Source: Prevotella sp. UBA7764
GTDB taxonomy: Bacteria > Bacteroidota > Bacteroidia > Bacteroidales > Bacteroidaceae
Length of the DNA stretch: 42,282 nt
NCBI GenBank assembly: GCA_002481295.1
Contig: DLDU01000041.1
Location: forward strand, 1 to 42,282
Direction: 5' to 3'
Part shown: positions 1 to 7,835 of the stretch, one piece after another
Layout of the letters: the number at the start of each line of letters is the position of its first letter
Numbering within the stretch: the first letter of the stretch is position 1
Position numbers and translations under genes: made by a program
Notes under the pieces: model-generated
Database searches by the model: none
Told to the model about the DNA's origin: nothing
The model's input: only the letters and a program-made list of their open reading frames with translations

Positions 1-50
1 TATTTGGCAAGACGGTGGTTGACTTCGATGATCCTGTTGCCCTTGATTGA
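1..50 (+). CDS. C-terminal end of an unidentified protein (partial)
   Basis: The frame starting at position 3 reads FGKTVVDFDDPVALD and ends in TGA at 48-50. The composition is protein-like: acidic and hydrophobic residues with no rare codons. The other two forward frames look less natural. The gene would enter from the left edge and run convergent to the xylanase gene. Fifteen codons are too few to assign a family, so the call rests only on the look of the peptide and on the non-coding character of what follows. Confidence 0.4.
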   Translation, partial: FGKTVVDFDDPVALD

Positions 51-58
51 GTGGGTTT

Positions 59-124
59 GAAGCTACATTCTTGCGGGGTCGAAGCTATGTTCTTTTGGGG
101 TCGAAGCTATGTTTCCAATGTTGT
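59..124. repeat. 22-bp direct repeats, about 2.5 copies
   Basis: The unit GAAGCTATGTTCTTTTGGGG plus TC occurs at 81-102. A diverged copy lies at 59-80 and a partial copy starts at 103 (GAAGCTATGTTTCC). The copies are contiguous with no spacer, so this is a short tandem array and not a CRISPR. It lies between the partial + strand gene and the terminator of the xylan operon. Function unknown. Confidence 0.7.
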
Positions 125-134
125 AACGCTATAG

Positions 135-186
135 AAAAAGATCGTTCGCTACGCAGGGAATGATTAAAATCTACGCAGCGAACAAT
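135..186 (-). terminator. Rho-independent terminator of the xylan operon
   Basis: An inverted repeat pairs 141-156 with 171-186 (13 of 16 positions match) around a 14-nt loop. Read on the minus strand the stem is followed by five T residues (complement of 135-139). It lies about 155 bp downstream of the xylanase stop codon in the direction of transcription, so it probably ends the xus/xyn10 transcript. Confidence 0.65.
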
Positions 187-231
187 CATTTGTAAGGCAG
201 TAAAAACAAGCGTTGAAAATCTATTTCCTAC

Positions 232-267
232 CCTCCTCCGGGGAGGAAGGAGCCGCCGGAATCCGGC
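232..267. repeat. GC-rich palindromic intergenic element
   Basis: Two palindromes lie in the 3' untranslated region of the xylan operon: CCTCC-GG-GGAGG at 235-246 and GCCGGA-A-TCCGGC at 255-267. C-rich CTCCCCCTCTCCCC sequence follows at about 273-287. Such GC-rich hairpins stand out from the AT-rich spacer and resemble REP-like elements. A comparable C-rich/G-rich hairpin is found inside the HTCS gene near 35035. No gene is seen between 51 and 341. Confidence 0.4.
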
Positions 268-341
268 CTTTCACTCCCCCTCTCCCCTTATTGGAGAGTC
301 AGAAAGGGTTGTTGGAATTGACAACTCGTGTGTTTCCTTTT

Positions 342-2030
342 TTACTTGCCTTGCAGTCCGTCTGCGAAGCCTGCGTAGGTATGCTTGCGGTTATAGTTCA
401 AATCCCATAAGCCCGTCGGACTGTTGGCAAGCCAACCACTGTTTGCCGGGCTGTCCGTGGCGCACCATTGGCAAATGCCCCACTGCTGGGCAACTGGTAT
501 GATCTCGAAATACTTGCTGACAACAAACTTATAGAGATCAGCCATCGCATGGTGCTGCTCCTCTGTAACATCAGCTGTATTGACATTTTTGCCATCCTTG
601 TCCACAAGACACATATCCAACTCTGAGATACGGACGAGTTTGCCGGATTGAGCCAAGAGCTTAAACATGTTGACGATCGCATTTTTCTTGCTTTCTTCCA
701 CCTGCTTGTCCATATAGCATGCGATGTGCATTTGAGAACCGATACCGTCGATCTTTGTTACGCCATCACCTTCCCACAGCTGAATCCAGTGTATCAGGCT
801 CTTGAGCTTCTTATTGTCGTCCCAGTCACTCTCCAGATTATAGTCGTTGATGAAGAGTTTCACGTCCTTGGGACCATATTGGCGGGCCAGGCGAACAGCC
901 GTACGCACATAGTCGAGGTCGCCGAGATAGTCCTGCCAATAGAAGTTGTTCTTAGCATCATCTTTGCTGACAGTTTCCCGTGTAGCCGACTGCAAGTCAT
1001 AGTAGCCGTCGCCATCTTTGTCCAGACCGGAGATTGCCTCATTGACGACATCCCAAGCCTTTACCTTCCCCTGACAAGCTTCCATCATGCCCTTAATCCA
1101 GCGATCCATGGCTTTGGTCAGCGTGTCCTTCTTCTCTTCAGGAGTCTGTGGCTGTACATTAAGCAACACTTTCTTTTGAATAGTGATAGACTGCAGATCG
1201 ATGGTAGCTTTGGCTGTTCCAGGCTGTATGATCATATCATAATTGCCGCCTTTGACTCCGGGCATCTCAAACACAATATCGCTCCAGCCCTCATTAAGCG
1301 TGATATTACCTTGAATCTTTTGGGCATCACCGCCCCATCCATTCTGCACGACAAAGTTCGCATTCACCTGTGCAGACGACTTCACATGGATGACCGCTCT
1401 ATAGTCTCCTGCTTCCAAGCTATTGCCTTGGGAACAGAAGAACTGAGACCAATTGCCTGTTCCAACGAAATGGATAGATCCGTCGATGACAGGCGGTTCG
1501 CATCCCATAGGATAGTAAGGGAATTTACCATCCTTATAGGTTGTCTTCTTTACGTCCGTCCATCCCACAACGGCCGGGCCGTCGCTGGTCATCTTATCAG
1601 CAATACATTTATTTAAATAAGCCACAGGTTGCTGTGAGTGCCAGGCCAGCGTGTGACCATATACCGACAAGCCTGCCTCAGTAGCAGCGTTGACATAGTT
1701 CTCCACTGTTTCGAAGTTCATGTCCCCATCAGCGTTCACACAAGAAGCCATCTTCATGGCATTTCCCGGTTCCGTCTCCGTGAAGTTGCTGTTGGTCAAA
1801 GCATAGACTACACCCTTCTTGATATAATCAGAAGCAGAGGTACCTACTCCTAAATGTACATTAGGATTCTTGCTTTGAGCCAGATATTCCTTCAGTGGTG
1901 CATAGCTGTTGAGATATGCATAAGCCGAATCGTAGGCAGGCTCGTCGACACTGAATCCGGGAACATTGTCGTCGGCACAGGCTGAGAGCATCAGTGCTGT
2001 CGCCGCGATGAATAATATAGATTTGTTCAT
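342..2030 (-). CDS. xyn10C: GH10 endo-1,4-beta-xylanase, lipoprotein, with inserted CBM-like module
   Basis: 562 aa. It hydrolyses internal beta-1,4 links of xylan, probably on the outer surface as a lipoprotein: signal sequence followed by a lipobox ending in Cys18 (ALMLSAC). The GH10 barrel begins near residue 55 and shows HTLAWHSQ at 126-133. The acid/base is Glu331 in WDVVNEA and the nucleophile is Glu470 in RISELDM. Between these barrel strands, about residues 145-295 form an insert with beta-rich sequence (IHFVGTGNWSQFF, YDMIIQPGTAKATIDLQSI) typical of CBM4/CBM22-like modules. Interrupted GH10 domains with inserts of this size are established for Prevotella xylanases. It is the last gene of the xus operon, 18 bp after xusE. 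The ATG at 2030 directly precedes the signal peptide. The symbol follows the P. bryantii naming for this position. Confidence 0.92.
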   Translation of the reverse strand: MNKSILFIAATALMLSACADDNVPGFSVDEPAYDSAYAYLNSYAPLKEYLAQSKNPNVHLGVGTSASDYIKKGVVYALTNSNFTETEPGNAMKMASCVNADGDMNFETVENYVNAATEAGLSVYGHTLAWHSQQPVAYLNKCIADKMTSDGPAVVGWTDVKKTTYKDGKFPYYPMGCEPPVIDGSIHFVGTGNWSQFFCSQGNSLEAGDYRAVIHVKSSAQVNANFVVQNGWGGDAQKIQGNITLNEGWSDIVFEMPGVKGGNYDMIIQPGTAKATIDLQSITIQKKVLLNVQPQTPEEKKDTLTKAMDRWIKGMMEACQGKVKAWDVVNEAISGLDKDGDGYYDLQSATRETVSKDDAKNNFYWQDYLGDLDYVRTAVRLARQYGPKDVKLFINDYNLESDWDDNKKLKSLIHWIQLWEGDGVTKIDGIGSQMHIACYMDKQVEESKKNAIVNMFKLLAQSGKLVRISELDMCLVDKDGKNVNTADVTEEQHHAMADLYKFVVSKYFEIIPVAQQWGICQWCATDSPANSGWLANSPTGLWDLNYNRKHTYAGFADGLQGK

Positions 2031-2048
2031 AGTCAGGTCTAAAAAAAA

Positions 2049-3029
2049 TTACTTTGTAGAGAATGTCTGCATCTTATTGCCGCGCGTCTGCATCACCAGT
2101 TTCTCGTCATAGTCCTTTGCGAGCGTCTTGGTTTGACCGCCGTCGGTGTACTTATAAGTAATGGTATACTTCACTTCAAAGAGATCACGGTCCTTGTCGC
2201 CCCATTTCTTCGAAGTATCTTTCTTCGCGCCGAGTGATGTCCACTTGCCGTTACCCGTCACCGTGCAGTCCTGCGATGTGGTGGAGAACGTCACCGCACC
2301 GTCGTTGCCAACCGTCATGACCACCGTGCCGTCGAGCGTTTTCTCCTTGCCGTCGACCTTTACTACCTCAGAATGAGGATAAGCCACCTGGCTCATCGAC
2401 AGCGTAGAGAGCGTCACGACGCTGCCGTTGCTGGTGACAATCCAGCTTCCGGCATACGGATTCTTATAGGTGATGGCATAGAGCGTGTAGTCTTGGCCCT
2501 TCAGGATAGAGTCCTCAGCCGACACGATACGCACCGGCAGCACATAGGTAACCTCAGCCGACTTGGGGTCAGCGAAGAAAGCATCGGTGAGATGCACGTT
2601 GACCTTACCGCGCACATCGCCTGCCGGAATGGTCACGTCGGTCGATTCCAACTCATAATAGTTCTGCGGCATTGCCATGACAGGCTTACCCGTGTTGGCA
2701 AACGCAGCACCGTTGATACCGTCAAAAGAGAGGTTGTCGACGAGGCTGTTGTCCACAGCGATCTTCACATGACGGTTTTTATTGTTTTTCCAGACGCCAC
2801 CGACAACGACCTGCAACTGGCACTCATGCTGGTTGTCGAGATCATTGGGGAAGACATCATCCTCGCCGAGGGTGATGGTACGTATAGGATTCTGCTGTGC
2901 GAAATAGACTGTCTGGTAGTCATAGTCGTCAAATTCCTTGTCGCCATTCTCGCAGGAAGCGAATCCCAGCGCGAGTGTCAATGGCAAAGCGAGTGTCGCC
3001 AGCATTTTTAAAGTCTTGTTCATAATCAT
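2049..3029 (-). CDS. xusE: XusE-like surface lipoprotein (DUF1735/DUF5627-type)
   Basis: About 326 aa. A hydrophobic signal (TLALPLTLALGFASC) ends in a lipobox cysteine followed by acidic residues, the usual outer-surface export signal in Bacteroidetes. The N-terminal half, with TVYFAQQNPIRTITLGED and several VDNSLV and ITIPAG-like strands, resembles the BT_3987-like DUF1735 domain. The C-terminal half is beta-rich and resembles DUF5627. In xylan loci the gene after the second SusD (xusE) encodes such a protein. It is presumed to bind xylan at the surface, but its role is not established. The start is ATG at 3029; a second in-frame ATG lies at 3023, and the upstream TTG is unlikely. It sits between xusD and the GH10 gene. 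Confidence 0.75.
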   Translation of the reverse strand: MIMNKTLKMLATLALPLTLALGFASCENGDKEFDDYDYQTVYFAQQNPIRTITLGEDDVFPNDLDNQHECQLQVVVGGVWKNNKNRHVKIAVDNSLVDNLSFDGINGAAFANTGKPVMAMPQNYYELESTDVTIPAGDVRGKVNVHLTDAFFADPKSAEVTYVLPVRIVSAEDSILKGQDYTLYAITYKNPYAGSWIVTSNGSVVTLSTLSMSQVAYPHSEVVKVDGKEKTLDGTVVMTVGNDGAVTFSTTSQDCTVTGNGKWTSLGAKKDTSKKWGDKDRDLFEVKYTITYKYTDGGQTKTLAKDYDEKLVMQTRGNKMQTFSTK

Positions 3030-3090
3030 ATTCAATAATTACAGAATGATTTGAATGATGTTGAAAGCTGATCAAGTCTCCTCCTCTTCC

Positions 3091-3126
3091 CTGCCCTCTC
3101 CTATATATATAATAAGGAGAGAGCAG
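3091..3126 (-). other. Intra-operon hairpin between xusD and xusE
   Basis: CTGCCCTCTCCT (3091-3102) pairs with AGGAGAGAGCAG (3115-3126), 11 of 12 positions, around an AT-only 12-nt loop. It occupies the roughly 110-bp gap between the xusD stop and the xusE start. No T-tract follows on the minus strand, so it looks more like an mRNA-processing or 3'-stabilising structure than a full terminator. Confidence 0.55.
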
Positions 3127-3138
3127 CATGAGACAGGC

Positions 3139-4920
3139 TTACCAGCCCTTGTTTTGTTTCAGTTCACTGAATTTCAGCATTTCGGAATAAGGTATCGGAC
3201 CATAATACATATAGTCTTTATAGTCGCGTTCCTCCACGTTGACAGGCGTATAAATCTTATTTCCTTCCTTGTCAGCAGAGATGCTCATACCCTTAGCCGC
3301 AGTGCTAATCGGTGCTTTCCAACGACGAAGATCCCAGAAGCGGAAGCCTTCGAAGGAGAGCTCAATACGGCGCTCGTTGCGTATGAGCTCACGCATCTTC
3401 TCCTTAGACTGTGCGCACTCGTCGAGATAGCTGTCGTCGGTGATGCCGGCACGGTGGCGCAGTGCCTTGATGACGTCGTAGGCCGAGTAGTTGTGCGTAC
3501 CGGTACCCTTCGGTCCGAAAGCCTCGTTGGCAGCCTCAGCATAGTTGAGGAAGATCTCGGTATAGCGGATACGTGGCGTATAGTGATACTGTTTGCTATT
3601 TACTTTCGGGTCGAGATTGATATCCTGTCGGAGCAGCTTGCGCAGATAGTAACCGGTGCGTGTGGAGCTTCCCACCTCGGTGTTGATACCATCCTTACCA
3701 GATCCCACTTCGGTACTGATCTTAGTGTTGTTCACGCCGACCTGTCCGCCGTCGACAACCACATAGGCTGTCAGTCGCGGGTCGCGGTTTTCATAGGGAT
3801 TCTTAGCATCGTAGCCACTGCGCGGGTCAGTGATCGGATAGCCATTGGCAGCGGGGAAGGCATCGACAAAGTTCTGTGTCGGGTTGATGCGGCCCTTGCC
3901 ATAGAGCGAAGGAGGATAGTTGTCGGTCTCCCAGTCGTTGTTCTGCGACTTCTCTCCTCGCCACATTATCTCTTTTGGGTTAGCGCCATTGGAGAGTGCG
4001 TCAATCTCACTTCCGTTGGCATACCATGTCCATCCGTTGGGATCCATTCCGCTGATGCCGCCGATGGCGTCGAGCACCTGAGCAGCATAGTCGGCAGCCT
4101 GCTGATAGCTTGTGCCGGAAGCAGCGGCGAAAGCCGGACTGGCAGCAAGCAGGGCAGCCTTGGAACGGAACGCCTTGACGATGGAAGCATCCATACGTCC
4201 GTTGAACTTTGCGCCGAAGACACGGTTCATACGGTCCACGTCAGCTCCCATTTTCTTGTAATATGCCGGGATGCTTGCGTCGGAAGTGATGTCGACATAC
4301 TTGTCGGGCAACAGGGCAAGCGCAGAGTCGCAGTCAGCATAAAATGCCTTCATACACTCCTCAAAGGTATTTCTCGGCACGTTGAAGTTGCTGGAGGCAC
4401 CCTCCGGCGTAGTGACGACAGGCACACCGAGAAGCTGTCCGCTCTCGTCGTATCCGGCATGAGCCTGTAGCAGATAGTACATAAACATGGCACGCATACC
4501 GAAAGCCTCCCCCTTTTCACGGCTGGCATAGAGGCGGCGGGCCACATCGTCGTCGGCCCAGTGCACACCGTCGACACGGCTGAGGAAGAGGTTGACATAC
4601 ATGATTCCTGCCCGACAGTCGCGCCAGCGCTCCGTGGGGTTGTTGTTTGATGTCCACGTGCCCCCGGCGAGTTTACGCCAGCTGTTGGTAGCATCGTTGC
4701 TCACGGCATCGTCAGTGCCCACCTCACTGAAAGGAAAGCTGCCACAGGGAATGCGCGTATAGGCATTGCCGAGCACACCCTCGGCGTAGGACGCATTTTT
4801 GTCCATGTAGTCAAGGCCGAGGTTGTTTTCCTTGGCGGGCTCGAAGAGGTCGTCACAGGAAGTGAGCGTCAGACCGAGTGCCGCCACGAGAAAGAGATAT
4901 TTATATTTTCTTGTTTTCAT
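3139..4920 (-). CDS. xusD: SusD/RagB-family glycan-binding lipoprotein (second xylan SusD)
   Basis: 593 aa. It is an outer-surface lipoprotein that caps the SusC transporter and binds oligosaccharides. The lipobox LTLTSC comes at about residues 17-22, followed by DDLFEPAKENN. The N-terminal TPR-like helical part includes EAFGMRAMFMYYLL. The C-terminal SusD hallmark region is clear: RIRYTEIFLNYAEAANEA, then LIRNERRIELSFEGFRFWDLRRW, and the terminal LKQNKGW. Length is typical for the family. It follows xusC by 13 bp and pairs with it. It is the larger-spacing member of the two SusD proteins in this operon. Substrate assignment to xylan rests on the operon context. Confidence 0.9.
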   Translation of the reverse strand: MKTRKYKYLFLVAALGLTLTSCDDLFEPAKENNLGLDYMDKNASYAEGVLGNAYTRIPCGSFPFSEVGTDDAVSNDATNSWRKLAGGTWTSNNNPTERWRDCRAGIMYVNLFLSRVDGVHWADDDVARRLYASREKGEAFGMRAMFMYYLLQAHAGYDESGQLLGVPVVTTPEGASSNFNVPRNTFEECMKAFYADCDSALALLPDKYVDITSDASIPAYYKKMGADVDRMNRVFGAKFNGRMDASIVKAFRSKAALLAASPAFAAASGTSYQQAADYAAQVLDAIGGISGMDPNGWTWYANGSEIDALSNGANPKEIMWRGEKSQNNDWETDNYPPSLYGKGRINPTQNFVDAFPAANGYPITDPRSGYDAKNPYENRDPRLTAYVVVDGGQVGVNNTKISTEVGSGKDGINTEVGSSTRTGYYLRKLLRQDINLDPKVNSKQYHYTPRIRYTEIFLNYAEAANEAFGPKGTGTHNYSAYDVIKALRHRAGITDDSYLDECAQSKEKMRELIRNERRIELSFEGFRFWDLRRWKAPISTAAKGMSISADKEGNKIYTPVNVEERDYKDYMYYGPIPYSEMLKFSELKQNKGW

Positions 4921-4933
4921 GATGACAGAAGAA

Positions 4934-7765
4934 TTAGAAGTTTACCTTAGCACCGAGATTGTAGAACCGTGTCTGTGGGAACGATCCCACGCTGGTCTCC
5001 ATATATTTCCGCTCTCCCGATATGGTGAGAAGATTGCTGCCGCTGAGATACACGCTCAGTCCCTTGACCCACTTGCCTTGGAAGAGGTTCTCAGGCAGGT
5101 CGTAGGTCAGTTGCACCTTGTTGAGGCGCACGGCATCGGTCTTATAGGTCCAGAAATCAGAGGTTACGAAGTTGAGCTCACCGCCCTCGGTAGTCAGGCG
5201 GGGATAAGTGGCTGTTGTGGCAGTCTCCGGTGTCCAGCGTCCGAGTACCACATCAGAGTACTTGCGGCTGCCGTAGCACCACATGTAGCTGTTGTCCTTC
5301 ACGCCCATGCCACCGAAGTTGCCGGTCCAGTTCATGAAGAAGGTAAAGCCCTTGTACTTCGTTGTGAAATGGACTCCCAGATAGAAGTTCGGCGTCCAGT
5401 GTCCGAGCACCACCTGATCACGGCTGTCGATAAGTCCGTCACCGTTCATGTCCTGGTATTTGAGATCACCGGGCTTGGTGTTGCTGTTGATGACAGCGAT
5501 GCCGTCTTTGTATCCGGTAATAGCCCCGTCAGTGCCGCGCACGACGTCGTCTTCATTGATGAATCCTAAGCAATGGTATCCGCGAAGTGCATCTATGCGT
5601 GCGCCCTGGCTCTTCTGCCAGTCATACTCCACATTCTCGCTGACCTTGGTGTTCTTCGATGAGAAAGTCATGCCAGTGATGCCACCGCTGAGATCCACGT
5701 CGCCGACCTGCTTGTGCACGTCGACAGTGAAATCGAAGCCACTACGACGCTGAGCGTTGTAGTTGATATAGGGCATGAACGTCGACACGGGCCAGTAAGT
5801 ATGGAAATAACTCGGGTAGAGCGTCTCCGGCGTGATGAGTAGTCCGTCGAACTTCACGTTATAGTAGTTGGCATTGAGTCGAACGAGTCCCTTTCCGAAA
5901 GAAGCGTCGAGGCCGAAACGCAGCTCTTTGCGCTTGACAAAGCCCAGGTCTTTGTTACCACCACGCTGAGAGTCGGACGTCTGCATGGAATTGGCACTCT
6001 CACTCCAGCCCCACCAAGTACCGGTGGCGGTGAAGATGTCGTCGTACATATAGTATTTCTCAATGTCGAGATCCTCGTTGATCACACCATAGGAGGCATT
6101 GATCTTCAAATCGTCGAGCCACGACTCTGTCGGCTTCATCCATTTCTCACGGCTCACGCGCCATGCGACGGTAGCCACAGGCGAGAGGGCCTCACGGTGT
6201 CCCTCAGCCAGCTTTGCCGAGTGAATGGCAGCCATAGCCAGGTTGGCGTAGTAGCGTCGGTCGTAGTTGTAGTCGACGTTCAAGCCGAGGTTGGCGTTGC
6301 TCGTACGGTGATACTCTCCCGTGGTGGTCACCTGATAGCCGTGAGCCAGCAAGGTTGCGTCGACAGCATGGAGGCCAAACTGACGGTTGTAGTCGAACTG
6401 TCCCGAGAAGAATACCGTCTGAATGGTCTTTGAGCCGCTTACGATCTTTGTGCCCGTGTGCTTATCTATGCCGTATTTTTTCAGTCCGATGATCTCATCC
6501 TTGCCATTCATGTTTGTCCAGATGGGCTCATAGGTCGAGTAGTCGTTCTGGATGCTGCTGTTGTACGAGGTAGCGTAGTCGATGGCAGCATGGGTCTTGA
6601 AGCTCAGTCCTTGCAGCACTTTGTCGAGATTGAAGTTGATGCCGGCGTCGAACTGCAGCTGACGGCTGGTATAAGTGCTGTATCCAGCCGCATACATGGC
6701 AGCGAAAGGATTGGTCTGCTGGCTCTGCGTACCGCCGAGCATATACTTTCCGTCAACGACATAGTTGCTGTTAGCGATCATCTTCTGCATTTCCTGCACG
6801 TCGGGATTTATCAGGTCGATAGGGATGAGCGGCGTGAGCGGGTACTGGCTTGTGGGGCGCATCGAAGCACTCTGGCTCCAGTAGTTGCTGCGGTCGCCGC
6901 GCTGATCATAGAAGGTAGCGTTGGCGTCTACCCATCCCGTGATCCAGTCGTTGAGCCTCAGGTCGATGTTGCCACGCACGTTGAGCCGGTTGGTGTGGTT
7001 GTGCTTACCCTCGCCGAACTTAATGAGGTCGCCGACATGATACAGTCCGATGTTGGCATAGAAGTGCGCGAACTTTCCGCCTCCCTCAAACTCAGCATTT
7101 CCGTCGTAGCGTGTATATGCTTTCTTGAGGTAGTCTTTTGAGAAGAAGTCGATGCTGGGATAGCGATAGGGATTGCGTCCCGAAGCATAGTTATAGATAT
7201 CCTCGTCGGTGTAAGCGGCACTCTTGCCATCGTTGGTCAGGGCCTCGTTGTAGAGGCTCATGTACTGTGCGGCACCGAGATAGGTAGGATACTCTTTCGG
7301 TGTGAAGAGTCCGGCATTGCCACGCACGCTGACGTGGAGTCCTTCGGTACGTCCACGCTTGGTAGTAATCAGCACGGCACCCTTAGCCGCACGGCTTCCA
7401 TAGAGTGCCACGGCACTGGCCGACTTGAGGAAAGTGATCTGCTCAATCTCTGTGGGCAGCACGTTGTTGGCATCGCGGGGCACTCCATCGACGAGCACGA
7501 GGGCGTCGCCCATGTTCCACAGCTGCCCCGTGTATCCACCGGCATAGGCCTGAAGGGCGTCGAGGCTGTAGGTGTTATAGTTCTTGCGAGTCAGATCCAC
7601 CATGTCAATGGCCGAGACACCGCCCATGAGTTCCGATTTCGCCTTGGAGCCGAAAGCCACGTTGACTTGTGTGGAGTCGGCAACGGTCTGTCCGAGAGCC
7701 GTAGCAGACATGGCAAGCATGGCGAGCGTCAGAACATTTGTCTTATATGTTTTTGGATTATTCAT
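4934..7765 (-). CDS. xusC: SusC-family TonB-dependent transporter lacking the N-terminal CarboxypepD-like domain
   Basis: 943 aa. It is an outer-membrane beta-barrel that imports xylo-oligosaccharides with its SusD partner (xusD). After a signal peptide (ending near LGQ) the protein goes almost directly into the plug domain: DALQAYAGGYTGQLW, VLVDGVPRDANNVLPTEIEQ, the SusC signature LKSASAVALYGSRAAKGAVLI and TTKRG. The N-terminal beta-sandwich (CarboxypepD_reg-like, about 90 aa) and the usual EVVVVGYG stretch, both present in xusA, are absent, which explains the shorter length. The barrel ends in FYNLGAKVNF with a terminal aromatic. The ATG at 7765 is followed by a good signal sequence. Absence of the domain may alter energy coupling, but that is inference. 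Confidence 0.9.
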   Translation of the reverse strand: MNNPKTYKTNVLTLAMLAMSATALGQTVADSTQVNVAFGSKAKSELMGGVSAIDMVDLTRKNYNTYSLDALQAYAGGYTGQLWNMGDALVLVDGVPRDANNVLPTEIEQITFLKSASAVALYGSRAAKGAVLITTKRGRTEGLHVSVRGNAGLFTPKEYPTYLGAAQYMSLYNEALTNDGKSAAYTDEDIYNYASGRNPYRYPSIDFFSKDYLKKAYTRYDGNAEFEGGGKFAHFYANIGLYHVGDLIKFGEGKHNHTNRLNVRGNIDLRLNDWITGWVDANATFYDQRGDRSNYWSQSASMRPTSQYPLTPLIPIDLINPDVQEMQKMIANSNYVVDGKYMLGGTQSQQTNPFAAMYAAGYSTYTSRQLQFDAGINFNLDKVLQGLSFKTHAAIDYATSYNSSIQNDYSTYEPIWTNMNGKDEIIGLKKYGIDKHTGTKIVSGSKTIQTVFFSGQFDYNRQFGLHAVDATLLAHGYQVTTTGEYHRTSNANLGLNVDYNYDRRYYANLAMAAIHSAKLAEGHREALSPVATVAWRVSREKWMKPTESWLDDLKINASYGVINEDLDIEKYYMYDDIFTATGTWWGWSESANSMQTSDSQRGGNKDLGFVKRKELRFGLDASFGKGLVRLNANYYNVKFDGLLITPETLYPSYFHTYWPVSTFMPYINYNAQRRSGFDFTVDVHKQVGDVDLSGGITGMTFSSKNTKVSENVEYDWQKSQGARIDALRGYHCLGFINEDDVVRGTDGAITGYKDGIAVINSNTKPGDLKYQDMNGDGLIDSRDQVVLGHWTPNFYLGVHFTTKYKGFTFFMNWTGNFGGMGVKDNSYMWCYGSRKYSDVVLGRWTPETATTATYPRLTTEGGELNFVTSDFWTYKTDAVRLNKVQLTYDLPENLFQGKWVKGLSVYLSGSNLLTISGERKYMETSVGSFPQTRFYNLGAKVNF

Positions 7766-7784
7766 TGAACGCTAAGGTTTGAAG

Positions 7785-7820
7785 TTTTACCTTTTTACTT
7801 TTTTACCCTTTTACTTTTAC
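7785..7820 (-). repeat. T-rich octamer-like tandem repeat in the xusB-xusC gap
   Basis: Five units ending in TTTTAC follow one another (7785-7790, 7791-7798, 7799-7806, 7807-7814, 7815-7820). On the minus strand this reads as GTAAAA units spaced six to eight bases apart. It fills most of the 70-bp gap between xusB and xusC. A single related run (TTTTTACCCTTTTA) occurs upstream of xusA near 12983. It could affect translation or mRNA processing, or be a slippage-prone sequence; no function is shown. Confidence 0.6.
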
Positions 7821-7835
7821 AGTTCTCATAGAGGA

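Noticed and set aside
59..124. Possible CRISPR array
   Set aside because: Repeats are contiguous without spacers, only two to three copies, and no cas genes are in the window.
648..1616. 322-codon open frame on the + strand
   Set aside because: It lies fully antisense to the GH10 gene, whose catalytic motifs are intact. The translation shows no family features and the frame is open because of the codon bias of the real gene.
3055..4470. 471-codon open frame on the + strand
   Set aside because: Antisense to the second xylan SusD gene, with no signal peptide or recognisable domain.
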